Shown: positions 24,130 to 32,555 of the stretch, piece by piece
Position numbering within the stretch: the stretch's first letter is position 1
Layout: every line of letters starts with the position of its first letter
From: an uncultured Myxococcales bacterium
GTDB lineage: Bacteria > Myxococcota_A > Polyangia > Palsa-1104 > JAEUJZ01
Reading direction: 5' to 3'
NCBI GenBank assembly: GCA_937868485.1
Contig: CALMML010000098.1
Location: forward strand, 1-44,900
Length of the DNA: 44,900 nucleotides
Translations under genes and position numbers: made by a program
Notes under the pieces: generated by a model
The model's database searches: none
Seen by the model: only the letters and a program-made list of their open reading frames with translations
Told to the model about the DNA's origin: nothing

Positions 24130-26454
24130 ATGAAGAGCGCGTCTTGGTTCAGTCTCCGTCGCCGTTCGTTTCTGGCCGCGATGCTGGGAGGAGCCGCCAC
24201 CGCAGCGCTACCGTCCTGTAGCAAGTCCGAAAATCCCCCACCGGGCGTGTTCATTCCCAACGTCTACGCCGAAGAGGATGTCTTTGGGTACATGACCCGG
24301 ACGGTGGGCCGCTTCGATGAAGCGCTCTATCGGCAGCTGATCGGTGCCGCCAACGACTACAAAGAAGGCGACCAAGCGATTGGCGTAGCGGCAGCGGATG
24401 AAGGCTCGCGACGCAATGCGCGCCACCTGCTTGCCAACACCAAGGTCATGGACCTGACCGCCCGCCCGCTGCTGGCCGATCAGCAAGGCACGCTGATCAG
24501 CCAGACCACGGACCCTGCGGCACGACGGATCAGCGCGGGCTGGACGCTCGGCTTTCTGAAGTCCTACCTGCTCGGGGCCAGCGAAGACTACATCCGACAG
24601 ATCATGGTCGGCCTGCACAGCGATGTCATTGGCTGCTTGGTCAAGCTGATGACCAACGCAGAGCTTGTCGCGCTGTCGCAGAAGATCTGGAACCCGCTGC
24701 CCGGCAGCAAGGTCGGCAGTCGCGGCTACATGGGCGCACGGATTCAGCCGAACTCACCCACCGACAACGTAGACGACATCAAGTGGCAGGTGTTTGACGG
24801 CTTCTCGTATGCAGTCGGCGACGTGGTGCTGGGCTGTAACCCGGTGTCCTCAGAGGTCGAGTCGGTCGGCAGCATCGAGCGGATGCTCTATGACCTGCTG
24901 GAGACCTTCGGGCTGCTTGAGGTGCTGCCGCACTGCGTCCTTGCGCACATCGACGTGCAAGCCGAGGTCGAGAGCAAGTATCCCGACCGCACCGGCATCT
25001 GGTTCCAGAGCATCGCGGGGACGGACGGAGCCAATGGCACCTTCGATGTGTCGGTCGAAAAGATGCTGAAGTACGCCGACCAGCGCACCGGCAGATACGG
25101 CCTGTATTTTGAAACCGGCCAGGGCGCGGACTTCACCAACGGTCAGGACTTCGGCGTCGACATGGTGGTCCTGGAGTCGCGCAAGTACGGCTTTGCCCGT
25201 GCGCTGTCTCAGCGTGTCGCCGATGCGCAGCGCAAAGCCGGAAAGCCAGTGGCTCCGTGGGTTCACGTAAACGATGTCGCGGGCTTTATCGGCCCGGAGG
25301 TCTTCCGCTTCCGCGATCAGCTTGTCCGCTGCTGCCTGGAAGACATCGTCATGGGCAAGCTGCACGGGCTGACGATTGGTCTGGATGTCTGCTCGACGCT
25401 GCACATGGACGTGTCGCTCGACGACCTGGACTACTGCCTGGACCAGATCATGCCCGCCAATCCGGCGTATCTGATGGGGCTGCCGACCAAGAATGACCCG
25501 ATGCTGGGCTACTTGACGACGGCCTTTCAGGACCATGTCCGCATCCGCGACAAGTTTGGGCTCAAGGTCGATGACCGGATGTGGGCGTTCTTTCAGCAGC
25601 TCGGCGTGATCGACAGCACGGGCAAGCCCACCGACAAGTTTGGCGACCCTCGCTGGGTGTACTTGCAGTACCTGCGACGCAAGGGCGACAAGCGCACCGA
25701 AGCGGTGATCTACGCCGAAGCGGACCAGAAGATGAAAGAAGTGAGGGATCGCGGCGTGTGGCTGGCCCAAGGCTACGGAAAAGCGCCGTGGAACCTAGAA
25801 GCCAAGCTCGATGCCGAGATTCGCGCGCTGTACGAAGACTCTCGCAAGGCCATCTGGACGGAGTTTACCGATTCATTTGTGGCGTCGGTACCGATGGTCG
25901 AGCCGCTCCGAACCCAGTCGCTCGATCGCAAGGACTACGTCTGGCATCCGGTGAGTGGGGAGACGCTCGATGAAGGGTCAAAGAGCGCGGTGGCTGCGAT
26001 GCGAATGCGGCACGGGGAAAAGTACAACGTGCAGATTGTGATCTCAGACGGCCTGTGCTCGCCTGCGCTGTCGGACATGAACCACCTTCAGCCGTACCTG
26101 GAGTCGCTGCGCAGTGAGCTGACCAGCCAGGGCTACAAGGTGTCGCCTGACCATGCGCTGCTGCGCAGCGGGCGGGTGCGGGCTGGCTATCACCTGGGCG
26201 AGCTGCTCTATGCGGGTCGAAGCAACCCAGCGGCAACCGTGGCCATCATTCATCTCATTGGTGAGCGTCCAGGCTCGGGGCATCACGCCTTTTCGGCGTA
26301 CATCACCGCACCGGCAGTCAGCGTCTGGTCCAAGCCCGGCACGGTCGATCACAACATCACGCGGGTGATCTCGGGGATTGCCGATACGGCGTACGATCCG
26401 CGTGGTGCAGGCATCGAGACGGTGAAGATCCTCAAGAACATCGCCCCGCCATAA
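24130..26454 (+). CDS. EutB-EutC fusion ethanolamine ammonia-lyase with Tat-type export signal
   Basis: Residues about 45-515 align with EutB, the large subunit of adenosylcobalamin-dependent ethanolamine ammonia-lyase (ethanolamine to acetaldehyde plus ammonia). Residues about 570-774 align with EutC. Active-site residues known from the E. coli enzyme appear kept: R204 and Q206 (ARIQPN), N237 (GCNPV), E328 (YFETGQG) and D419 (GLDV). The EutC cobalamin loop is present as GERPGSG (711-717). The two subunits are normally separate genes. The N-terminus, SLRRRSFLAAMLGGAATAAL then PSC, is a twin-arginine signal, possibly a lipoprotein one although Pro is odd at -2. No EutA reactivase, EutT or microcompartment genes are near. 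A LysR gene lies upstream. Confidence 0.9.
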   Translation: MKSASWFSLRRRSFLAAMLGGAATAALPSCSKSENPPPGVFIPNVYAEEDVFGYMTRTVGRFDEALYRQLIGAANDYKEGDQAIGVAAADEGSRRNARHLLANTKVMDLTARPLLADQQGTLISQTTDPAARRISAGWTLGFLKSYLLGASEDYIRQIMVGLHSDVIGCLVKLMTNAELVALSQKIWNPLPGSKVGSRGYMGARIQPNSPTDNVDDIKWQVFDGFSYAVGDVVLGCNPVSSEVESVGSIERMLYDLLETFGLLEVLPHCVLAHIDVQAEVESKYPDRTGIWFQSIAGTDGANGTFDVSVEKMLKYADQRTGRYGLYFETGQGADFTNGQDFGVDMVVLESRKYGFARALSQRVADAQRKAGKPVAPWVHVNDVAGFIGPEVFRFRDQLVRCCLEDIVMGKLHGLTIGLDVCSTLHMDVSLDDLDYCLDQIMPANPAYLMGLPTKNDPMLGYLTTAFQDHVRIRDKFGLKVDDRMWAFFQQLGVIDSTGKPTDKFGDPRWVYLQYLRRKGDKRTEAVIYAEADQKMKEVRDRGVWLAQGYGKAPWNLEAKLDAEIRALYEDSRKAIWTEFTDSFVASVPMVEPLRTQSLDRKDYVWHPVSGETLDEGSKSAVAAMRMRHGEKYNVQIVISDGLCSPALSDMNHLQPYLESLRSELTSQGYKVSPDHALLRSGRVRAGYHLGELLYAGRSNPAATVAIIHLIGERPGSGHHAFSAYITAPAVSVWSKPGTVDHNITRVISGIADTAYDPRGAGIETVKILKNIAPP

Positions 26455-26476
26455 GCCCGCGCCCAGCGAAGGTCGG

Positions 26477-27367
26477 TCAGTCGTTACACAGCGCCTGACC
26501 CGTGTCCCAGCGTCCGGTTGGGGTATCGGGCACAAACTCCCACTCATACGAGCCATCGCGCAGCGCAAAGCGGATCACGCCAAAGGTGCTGTCGATGCGG
26601 ACTTCACTGTTTGGCTGGGGCGCGGCGAAGGAATACGGGCTGGCACCGCCAGTGCCGACCACGAACTCGCGGATGCCGTGGCGAGGGTCGGGGGCTGCGT
26701 CAAAGGCCTGCGGTGCAAAGCGCTCGTAGCCGTGATCGTGACCCGACAGGACAACGTCGGCCCCAAACTCCTGCAAGGTGCGCCACAGGTCGGCCATCTT
26801 GGGGTCGTTGCCATGGGCAGAGGAGCTGGAAAACACAGGATGATGCCAGTAGGCCAGCGTGCAGCGCTTGTCGCGGTGGCTGGCGAGGTCGGCGCGTAGC
26901 CACTGTTCCTGGGCAGAGCCAAACGCGGCGTCGATGTTGCTGTTGAGTGAGACGATGTGCCAGCTCCCCAGGTCGTAGGAGTAGTAGCCACGACGGTCTG
27001 GCCCCGCGCGATCACCGAAATAGGTAAAGTAGCCCTCCGCGTCGGGGGTCACGTACTCGTGGTTGCCAGGGGATGGATAGGTGCGGATCCGAAACGCGCC
27101 CCAGGTCGGGTCGTAGCAGCCCTGGTATTCATCCAGAGAGCCACTGCTGTACGCATTGTCCCCGAGGGTAAAGACCGCCGCATCGGGAGTTCGCGCAACC
27201 AGGGCCGCAGTCCGAGCCGCCGTACTGTCAGACGCGGGAAGCGCGCCGCAGATGGCGATATCCCCGGCGCCGACCAGCGTCACGGTCGACAGCATGCCAC
27301 TGGTGTTTGTTTGGGAGCAGCCAAAGAGCCCGCACAGGACAAGCCAAGCGATGGGACGTGTAGACAT
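26477..27367 (-). CDS. Secreted calcineurin-like metallophosphoesterase (lipoprotein)
   Basis: A GGAGG-type site precedes the ATG. The signal peptide ends in GLFGC, a lipobox. The five metallophosphoesterase motifs follow in order: GAGDIAICG, FTLGDNAYSSG, SPGNHEYVTP, YWHHPVFS and LSGHDHGYER. The pattern and size (296 residues) fit the small purple-acid-phosphatase/alkaline phosphatase-like branch found on bacterial surfaces. It should hydrolyse phosphate esters outside the inner membrane with a bimetal centre. It converges on the EutB-EutC gene with a 22-bp gap, and I see no terminator there. Confidence 0.92.
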   Translation of the reverse strand: MSTRPIAWLVLCGLFGCSQTNTSGMLSTVTLVGAGDIAICGALPASDSTAARTAALVARTPDAAVFTLGDNAYSSGSLDEYQGCYDPTWGAFRIRTYPSPGNHEYVTPDAEGYFTYFGDRAGPDRRGYYSYDLGSWHIVSLNSNIDAAFGSAQEQWLRADLASHRDKRCTLAYWHHPVFSSSSAHGNDPKMADLWRTLQEFGADVVLSGHDHGYERFAPQAFDAAPDPRHGIREFVVGTGGASPYSFAAPQPNSEVRIDSTFGVIRFALRDGSYEWEFVPDTPTGRWDTGQALCND

Positions 27368-27431
27368 AAGCAGCCTCCGTTAAGTGCGCAGGGGGAGGAG
27401 ACTGCGTGACGCTGCGAGGCCGAATGCAGGA

Positions 27432-28844
27432 TTACCAGCCGCTAAACAGCTTCTTCGCCCCCGAGGCCAGGTTGCCAATCGCCTTCCCTGCGCCGCTAGC
27501 CATGTTACCAACGGTCTTGGCTGCGCCCTTGGCAAACTGACCGACTGGGCTGTCTCCGACGGCTTTGACGGCGCTGCCGATGGCCCCACCGACCGACGAA
27601 ACTGCGCTCGTGGCAAACTCACCGATCTTTTTGGCACCGCCATCTTTGAGCCAGTGCGCCGCGCCCGAGACGAGATCACCGCCAAGGCCGATGAGACCAG
27701 CGCCCGGAATCGGCAGACCACCGGCAATGTTGGTGAGGGTGTGAAAGCCTTCGATCACCGCACCGCCGATGTCGCCCTTCTTGAAAGACTGGTAGGCGGA
27801 CTTGCCGCTCTCGAAGGCCGACAGCGCAGCGGTGGCCATGTTGAGGCCCGGCAGGATCTTGCCCGCGTACTTGCCGACGATCTTGGACCCACCCGCGACG
27901 GCTTCTTTTTCGAGCAGGTTGCCGAGCGGACCCGCGAGCAGCTTCTCGCCACCCTTTTCCAAAAAGCCATGCAGGGGCTTGAGGACCGAGCCAGCCTTTT
28001 CGGCGATCATCGATTCCTTCAGCACACCGCCCGACAGCTTTTCGATCATGCCCGCGCCGGGAACGCCTTCGGTGATGACCTTGCCGATGGTGTTGGTGAT
28101 GTTCGAAAACTTCTCCGGCAGCGAAATCAGGCTCTTGAGTCCACCAACGCCGGTCTTGGCCATGCCTACGGCCTTGTCGACGCCGTCTTTTTCCTCTTCT
28201 TTGCCGTGACCGCCTTCGCCGCCTTGGCCCTCTTTGCCGTCTTTGTCCTTGTCGCCGCCAAACAGCTCCTTCATCGCTTTGAGGCCGCCTTCGCCGACCT
28301 TTTCAAAGTCCTTGAAGGAAGTCTTGCCGTGCATCAGGTCCCAGGCTCCCTTGGCACCACCAAACAGGCCCTTGCCGACGCTGAACGCCTTGGCGAGTGG
28401 CGAGATGCCCTTGCCTAGCTCTTTGCCGCCCGCAAGCAGATGCGACAGCATGCCTTTTTCGCCACCGATGAAGTCCTGCGCGCCGTGCATCAGGCCGCCG
28501 CCGATGTGGCCCAGTCCATCCATCAGCCCGTGACCGATGTCTGACCCGGCGTGCATCATGCCATTCATGGCACCACCGGCGAGGTCTCCCAGTGCCGCAC
28601 CAAAGTGACCGTGGCTGGCGTCCTCCCATGCGTGGTGCGCGCCATCGGCGACATCGTGGGCTGCGTCCATCACGCCATGCCCGACTCCGCTGGCCATATC
28701 GCCTGCGCCATGAGCAAACCCGCCCATGACGTCGCCCGCACCGTGCATGAGCCCACCGAAGTGACTGCCTGCGGCTTGACCCAGCTCACCCATGCCACCC
28801 ATCAGATGACCTGGCGCGTCCCCCAGAGAAGATACGAACGACAT
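27432..28844 (-). CDS. Gly/His-rich protein of 11-residue repeats, unknown function
   Basis: I do not recognise a family. The protein has no signal peptide, no cysteine and about one Gly in five residues. Residues 30-128 fall into nine consecutive 11-residue units without a gap (for example GGLMHGAGDVM, GGFAHGAGDMA, SGVGHGVMDAA, LMHGAQDFIGG), rich in His and Asp. Residues 414-468 form five more (QFAKGAAKTVG, NMASGAGKAIG, NLASGAKKLFS), rich in Lys. Between them are a charged Lys/Glu/Asp/Gly hinge near 195-220 and amphipathic segments. Eleven-residue periodicity is known from membrane-surface helices such as synuclein, perilipin and LEA proteins. A coat, protectant or membrane-active role is inference. 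It is monocistronic with an inverted repeat upstream. Confidence 0.75.
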   Translation of the reverse strand: MSFVSSLGDAPGHLMGGMGELGQAAGSHFGGLMHGAGDVMGGFAHGAGDMASGVGHGVMDAAHDVADGAHHAWEDASHGHFGAALGDLAGGAMNGMMHAGSDIGHGLMDGLGHIGGGLMHGAQDFIGGEKGMLSHLLAGGKELGKGISPLAKAFSVGKGLFGGAKGAWDLMHGKTSFKDFEKVGEGGLKAMKELFGGDKDKDGKEGQGGEGGHGKEEEKDGVDKAVGMAKTGVGGLKSLISLPEKFSNITNTIGKVITEGVPGAGMIEKLSGGVLKESMIAEKAGSVLKPLHGFLEKGGEKLLAGPLGNLLEKEAVAGGSKIVGKYAGKILPGLNMATAALSAFESGKSAYQSFKKGDIGGAVIEGFHTLTNIAGGLPIPGAGLIGLGGDLVSGAAHWLKDGGAKKIGEFATSAVSSVGGAIGSAVKAVGDSPVGQFAKGAAKTVGNMASGAGKAIGNLASGAKKLFSGW

Positions 28845-28862
28845 GTAATAACCCCTGCCAAA

Positions 28863-28880
28863 AATCGAACTACTTCGATT
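28863..28880. promoter_or_regulatory. Perfect inverted repeat over putative -10 of the 11-mer-repeat gene
   Basis: AATCGAA-CTAC-TTCGATT is an 18-bp sequence with perfect 7-bp arms in an AT-rich leader, 19 bp upstream of the start codon. A minus-strand GATAAT (28883-28878) overlaps its end. That position suits a repressor operator, or a short hairpin at the 5' end of the message. No T-run follows on either strand, so it is not a terminator. Confidence 0.5.
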
Positions 28881-28931
28881 ATCGGATGAGAGGTTACAAA
28901 GTTTCTATCGCTACCGAAGCGCACGCAGGCG

Positions 28932-29387
28932 CTAGGCCGCAGCCAAGCGCCGGTGGGCTTCGCGGGCAAAGTAGACCATCGCCCACGCCGACACACTGTC
29001 GAGCACAAAGACCGCCAGAAACGCACGGTAACGCAGCGCCACAAAGTAGACGACCAGGTAGGAGATCGCGCTAAAGCCCTTCAGAAACACGAGCGGCACA
29101 AGCACGATGTAGTACTTGCGGACATCCCACAGGATGAGCCCGCACATAAACGCCAGCGTCATGACGTTGCCCGCCGCGAGCACCCGCCAGACCAGCCCCA
29201 GCTCGCTTGCACGCAGTGGATACAGCCCATCGCCGAGCGCCTGACCGACCTGCTGAAACTGATCGATCGCAAAGCCGGGCGTAAACAGATAGGTCACAGC
29301 AGGAAACGCGAAGTTTAAGACGAGGATCAGGTAGACCAGGCGAAAGGGCAGCCAGGGCGAAGACGGGGCAGTCGCTTGCGTGCTCAT
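28932..29387 (-). CDS. Small four-helix inner-membrane protein, unknown function
   Basis: The frame is open further upstream, but membrane-protein character starts at MSTQATAPSSPWLPFRLVYL (ATG 29387; ATG 29399 is an alternative). Four hydrophobic helices follow: LVYLILVLNFAFPAV, VLAAGNVMTLAFMCGLIL, YYIVLVPLVFLKGFSAISYL and AFLAVFVLDSVSAWAMVYF, ending in a basic tail. The layout resembles DoxX-like or other small four-helix proteins, but no diagnostic motif is seen. It diverges from a small lipoprotein gene and is 87 bp upstream of, but not obviously coupled to, the 11-mer-repeat gene. Confidence 0.6.
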   Translation of the reverse strand: MSTQATAPSSPWLPFRLVYLILVLNFAFPAVTYLFTPGFAIDQFQQVGQALGDGLYPLRASELGLVWRVLAAGNVMTLAFMCGLILWDVRKYYIVLVPLVFLKGFSAISYLVVYFVALRYRAFLAVFVLDSVSAWAMVYFAREAHRRLAAA

Positions 29388-29508
29388 GCGGCAGGACATA
29401 CCGCGCGGTCGGCACCGCTCGCAATCACCTCGCGATGGAGTCCGTGCAGCCGAAAGACCCGACGCCACGCTGCGGCTCCATGGAACGAAGCTGGACGCAG
29501 CGAAAATC

Positions 29509-29907
29509 ATGGTAAGAAGTCGCATGCGAGCACACTGGGCAACGATTCTGTCGCTGGTTTTCGCAGGCTGTTCGTCGGTCAATGGCCATCCGCTCAAGCT
29601 CATGACACAGGTGGCGACGCCGTGTAATCCCGCCAAAGAGCCGGGGTGCCGTCCTGTGTATGTGTCCTGCGAACAGCTCGACCTACGTGAGCTGACGATT
29701 CAGGTGGGTGTATTCGATACGGAGAGCACCACCGTACCGTGTCCCCCTGCGCTGAGCGAAGGCCCCGTGACGGTAGAGATAAGCTACCGAACCGGCGAGC
29801 CTTTTTACATGGTCGACACGTCGTTTGTGCGGGAAGGTTTGACGCAAAACGTCAGCGCAGGACCGTTTTCGGAAACGGACCCGGACTGGCGCATGCTGAT
29901 CCGGTAG
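29509..29907 (+). CDS. Small lipoprotein, unknown function
   Basis: From MVRSRMRAHWATILSLVF the chain reads into AGC, a lipobox-type signal peptide; ATG 29524 five codons later is an equally good start. The mature part is about 110 residues with further cysteines (TPCNPAKEPGCRPVYVSC and VPCPP), probably disulfide-bonded, and beta strands near the end. I do not recognise the family. It ends 42 bp ahead of the transmembrane kinase gene in the same direction, so it might be co-transcribed and act near the kinase's extracytoplasmic sensor; that is inference. Confidence 0.6.
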   Translation: MVRSRMRAHWATILSLVFAGCSSVNGHPLKLMTQVATPCNPAKEPGCRPVYVSCEQLDLRELTIQVGVFDTESTTVPCPPALSEGPVTVEISYRTGEPFYMVDTSFVREGLTQNVSAGPFSETDPDWRMLIR

Positions 29908-29949
29908 AGCGCTCTTGATAATGCGCGCAAAGTCTCAGATCATGTTGCG

Positions 29950-32520
29950 GTGAGTAGAACCCCAGAGCGGCAAGGGGAGGCGCCGGGCGGTGGCAGTTCC
30001 GGTGACTCATCGCCAGGCTCAACGATGTCGTTGCGCCAAGGTGGTTCCGTGCCGTCTGATAGCGGAGAACTTGGACGTCCCGGCTCGCCATCGGGAAGCG
30101 GTAAGAACCAAGCGATTTCGTCACGAGAGCAAGATCAGCGCTCCAAAGAAACGAGTGACGAAAAAGACCCACGCATCGGGCAGCGCTTCGGCAAGTACCG
30201 ACTGACTCGTCTGATTGGGCTCGGCGGAATGGCGCAGGTCTATGAGGCGGAAGACACGCTGCTCAACCGCCGCGTCGCCGTAAAGTTCCTGACGGAATCC
30301 CGTCGTCAGCAGTCCACCGCAGTCGAGCGCTTCATCAACGAAGCGCAGGTCGCTGGACGCCTCAATCACCCCAACATCATCGCGATCTACGACATCGGCT
30401 TCGAGCACGATACCTATTACATCGCGATGGAGCTGCTGAACCCTGGCTCGGCAGGCTCGTTCATCAAGCAAAAGGGGCGCATGACCTGGGTGGAAGCAGC
30501 CCAGACCATCATGCAGTGCTGCAGCGCGCTAGACGCAGCGCACAAGGCCGGGATCATCCACCGGGACATCAAGCCCGACAACATCCTGTGCTCTCCGGCA
30601 GGAACCGCCAAGCTGGCCGACTTCGGGCTGGTCAAAGAGCTACACATCGAGGACAACGCCGGGCTCACGCAGTCCGGTGTGGTGGTCGGTACGCCCCTGT
30701 TTATGAGCCCCGAGCAGTGCACCGCGCAGCCACTCGATCCGCGCAGTGACATCTACTCGCTGGGCTGTACGTTCTATGCGCTGCTCACCGGGAGCCCACC
30801 GTTTCCGACAGGAAGCGTGCCGCAGATCATGCTCCAGCACTGCAAGAGCAAGGTGCCTGATCCGCGTGTGCTGGCCCCGGATGTCCCCGATTCAATCGTG
30901 CGGGTGGTCGAGCGGGCCACCAGCAAGCGTCCCGAGGAGCGCTATCAAACGGCAGCCGAGATGCAAGTCGCGCTAACTGCTGCGCTCGATGAGGCACCTC
31001 GACCGACGTTCGAGTTTCTTGTGCTGGGCGCAGCGTCGCGACCCGGATCACGTCAGCGTGGCAACGGTGCAGCCCGGCTCCGCAGCGAAAGCGGACCGCG
31101 CAGCCCAGACTCGCAAGGCAGTCCCGGTGGCAATCGACTGACGGAAGGCGCACCGACACCGAACCAGCAGACCTCGATGCCAGATGCGCCGACGCCGAGC
31201 AACATGTCGCGTCGTGCCGCACTGCTCGGTGGTGTGGGTCTGCTGGCGGCGGCAAGTGGCATCGCCTTTTGGCGTCTGCGCGGTGGTCATCCGATTGACG
31301 GAACCAACACCAGCGCGGGCAATCAGCTGGCGAATAAAGAGCCGCTGTTCGTCGGTGTGCTGAACTCGCTTTCGGGACCGCTGTTCGATAGTGGTCGTCC
31401 GGTCATCGACGCAACACTGCTGGCCATCGAAGAGCTAAACAGCCGTGGCGGCGTGCTGGGCAGACCGATTGAAGCCATCGTCGCAGACGGAAAAAGCGAC
31501 AACGCGACCTTCGCCAAAGAGGCCGAGCGGCTGCTGGTCGAAAAGAAGGTCGTCACGATCTTCGGAGGCTGGTCTCCGTCGAACCGGCGCACGCTCAAAA
31601 AGGTCATCGAGAAGTACAAAAACCTGCTGATGTTCCCGGCCCGCGACGAGGGCATGGAGGACTCGGAGTACATCATCTACTGCGGCAGCACGCCCAATCA
31701 GGTGGTGACTCCATCGATTCGCTACTTCATTGAGCAGGGGCTGCTGCGACGGCTGTTCGTGATCGGTACGGACGGACTGTCGTCGAACATCTCGGCCCAG
31801 CTGATTCGCGATGAGCTAAAGGCATTCCCGCAGGTGAGCGTGGTCGGCGAGCACTTCGCGCTGCTCGGTGAGACAGGATTTAAGAAGGCGATCGAGAAGA
31901 TCCGCGACAGCAAGCCCGATCTGATCTTCAACTTCATGATCGGCGTGTCGAATCCGGCGTTCTTCCGAGAGCTGCGCGCAGCGGGCATCACCGCGAAACA
32001 CACACCGACGGCCTCGTTCGCCGTTGGTGAGCCGGAGCTTCAGCAGACCGCCGACCTCGACATGGTGGGCGAGTACCTGGCAGCGAGTCACTTTCACTCG
32101 CTCAAGACGCCGCAGAACGAAGAGTTCGTGAAAAACATCCGTCGCAAGTACGGAGACTATCGCGTCACCGGATCGGCGATGGAAGCGGCCTATGCGAGTG
32201 TCTACTTGTGGGCACAAGCGGTCCAAGCGGCGGGCACCGACGAGGTTGCGCGCATTCGCGAGCGGCTGGCCGGTCAGACGTTTGAAGCGCCCGGCGGCAA
32301 GATTCGCGTCGATCCGGGCAATCACCACTGCTACAAGCCGTTCTATCTGGGTCGGATCTCTGACGTGGGCACCGTCGAGCTGGTCAAGAGCATCACCGAT
32401 CCCATCCGACCCGAGCCGTTCCCCGCCACCCGCACCCGCGCCGAGTGGGAAGCGCTCGTCGAATACCTCTCGAAGAGCTGGGGCGGATCGTTTGTAAACC
32501 CTGGCAAGCCCAGTCCGTAA
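29950..32520 (+). CDS. Transmembrane Ser/Thr kinase fused to urea/amide-type substrate-binding sensor
   Basis: Domain order: a low-complexity Gly/Ser-rich leader (1-75); a Hanks-type kinase at about 83-346 with glycine loop LIGLGGMAQVYE, Lys112, catalytic HRDIKPDN (Asp206), DFG at 224-226 and GTPLFMSPEQ; a Pro/Ser linker; one membrane helix at about 422-440; and an extracytoplasmic UrtA/AmiC-like periplasmic-binding domain (465-840, starting FVGVLNSLSGPLFDSG). The last is the ABC-transporter substrate-binding fold for urea or short amides. The helix is preceded by SRRAALLGG, a twin-arginine-like relic. The protein should phosphorylate cytoplasmic targets on ligand binding outside. The GTG start is weakly supported; ATG 30025 is possible. 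Confidence 0.92.
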   Translation: MSRTPERQGEAPGGGSSGDSSPGSTMSLRQGGSVPSDSGELGRPGSPSGSGKNQAISSREQDQRSKETSDEKDPRIGQRFGKYRLTRLIGLGGMAQVYEAEDTLLNRRVAVKFLTESRRQQSTAVERFINEAQVAGRLNHPNIIAIYDIGFEHDTYYIAMELLNPGSAGSFIKQKGRMTWVEAAQTIMQCCSALDAAHKAGIIHRDIKPDNILCSPAGTAKLADFGLVKELHIEDNAGLTQSGVVVGTPLFMSPEQCTAQPLDPRSDIYSLGCTFYALLTGSPPFPTGSVPQIMLQHCKSKVPDPRVLAPDVPDSIVRVVERATSKRPEERYQTAAEMQVALTAALDEAPRPTFEFLVLGAASRPGSRQRGNGAARLRSESGPRSPDSQGSPGGNRLTEGAPTPNQQTSMPDAPTPSNMSRRAALLGGVGLLAAASGIAFWRLRGGHPIDGTNTSAGNQLANKEPLFVGVLNSLSGPLFDSGRPVIDATLLAIEELNSRGGVLGRPIEAIVADGKSDNATFAKEAERLLVEKKVVTIFGGWSPSNRRTLKKVIEKYKNLLMFPARDEGMEDSEYIIYCGSTPNQVVTPSIRYFIEQGLLRRLFVIGTDGLSSNISAQLIRDELKAFPQVSVVGEHFALLGETGFKKAIEKIRDSKPDLIFNFMIGVSNPAFFRELRAAGITAKHTPTASFAVGEPELQQTADLDMVGEYLAASHFHSLKTPQNEEFVKNIRRKYGDYRVTGSAMEAAYASVYLWAQAVQAAGTDEVARIRERLAGQTFEAPGGKIRVDPGNHHCYKPFYLGRISDVGTVELVKSITDPIRPEPFPATRTRAEWEALVEYLSKSWGGSFVNPGKPSP

Positions 32521-32555
32521 GTCGGATCGCGCAGCGCGAGCGAGAAGCGACTGGC

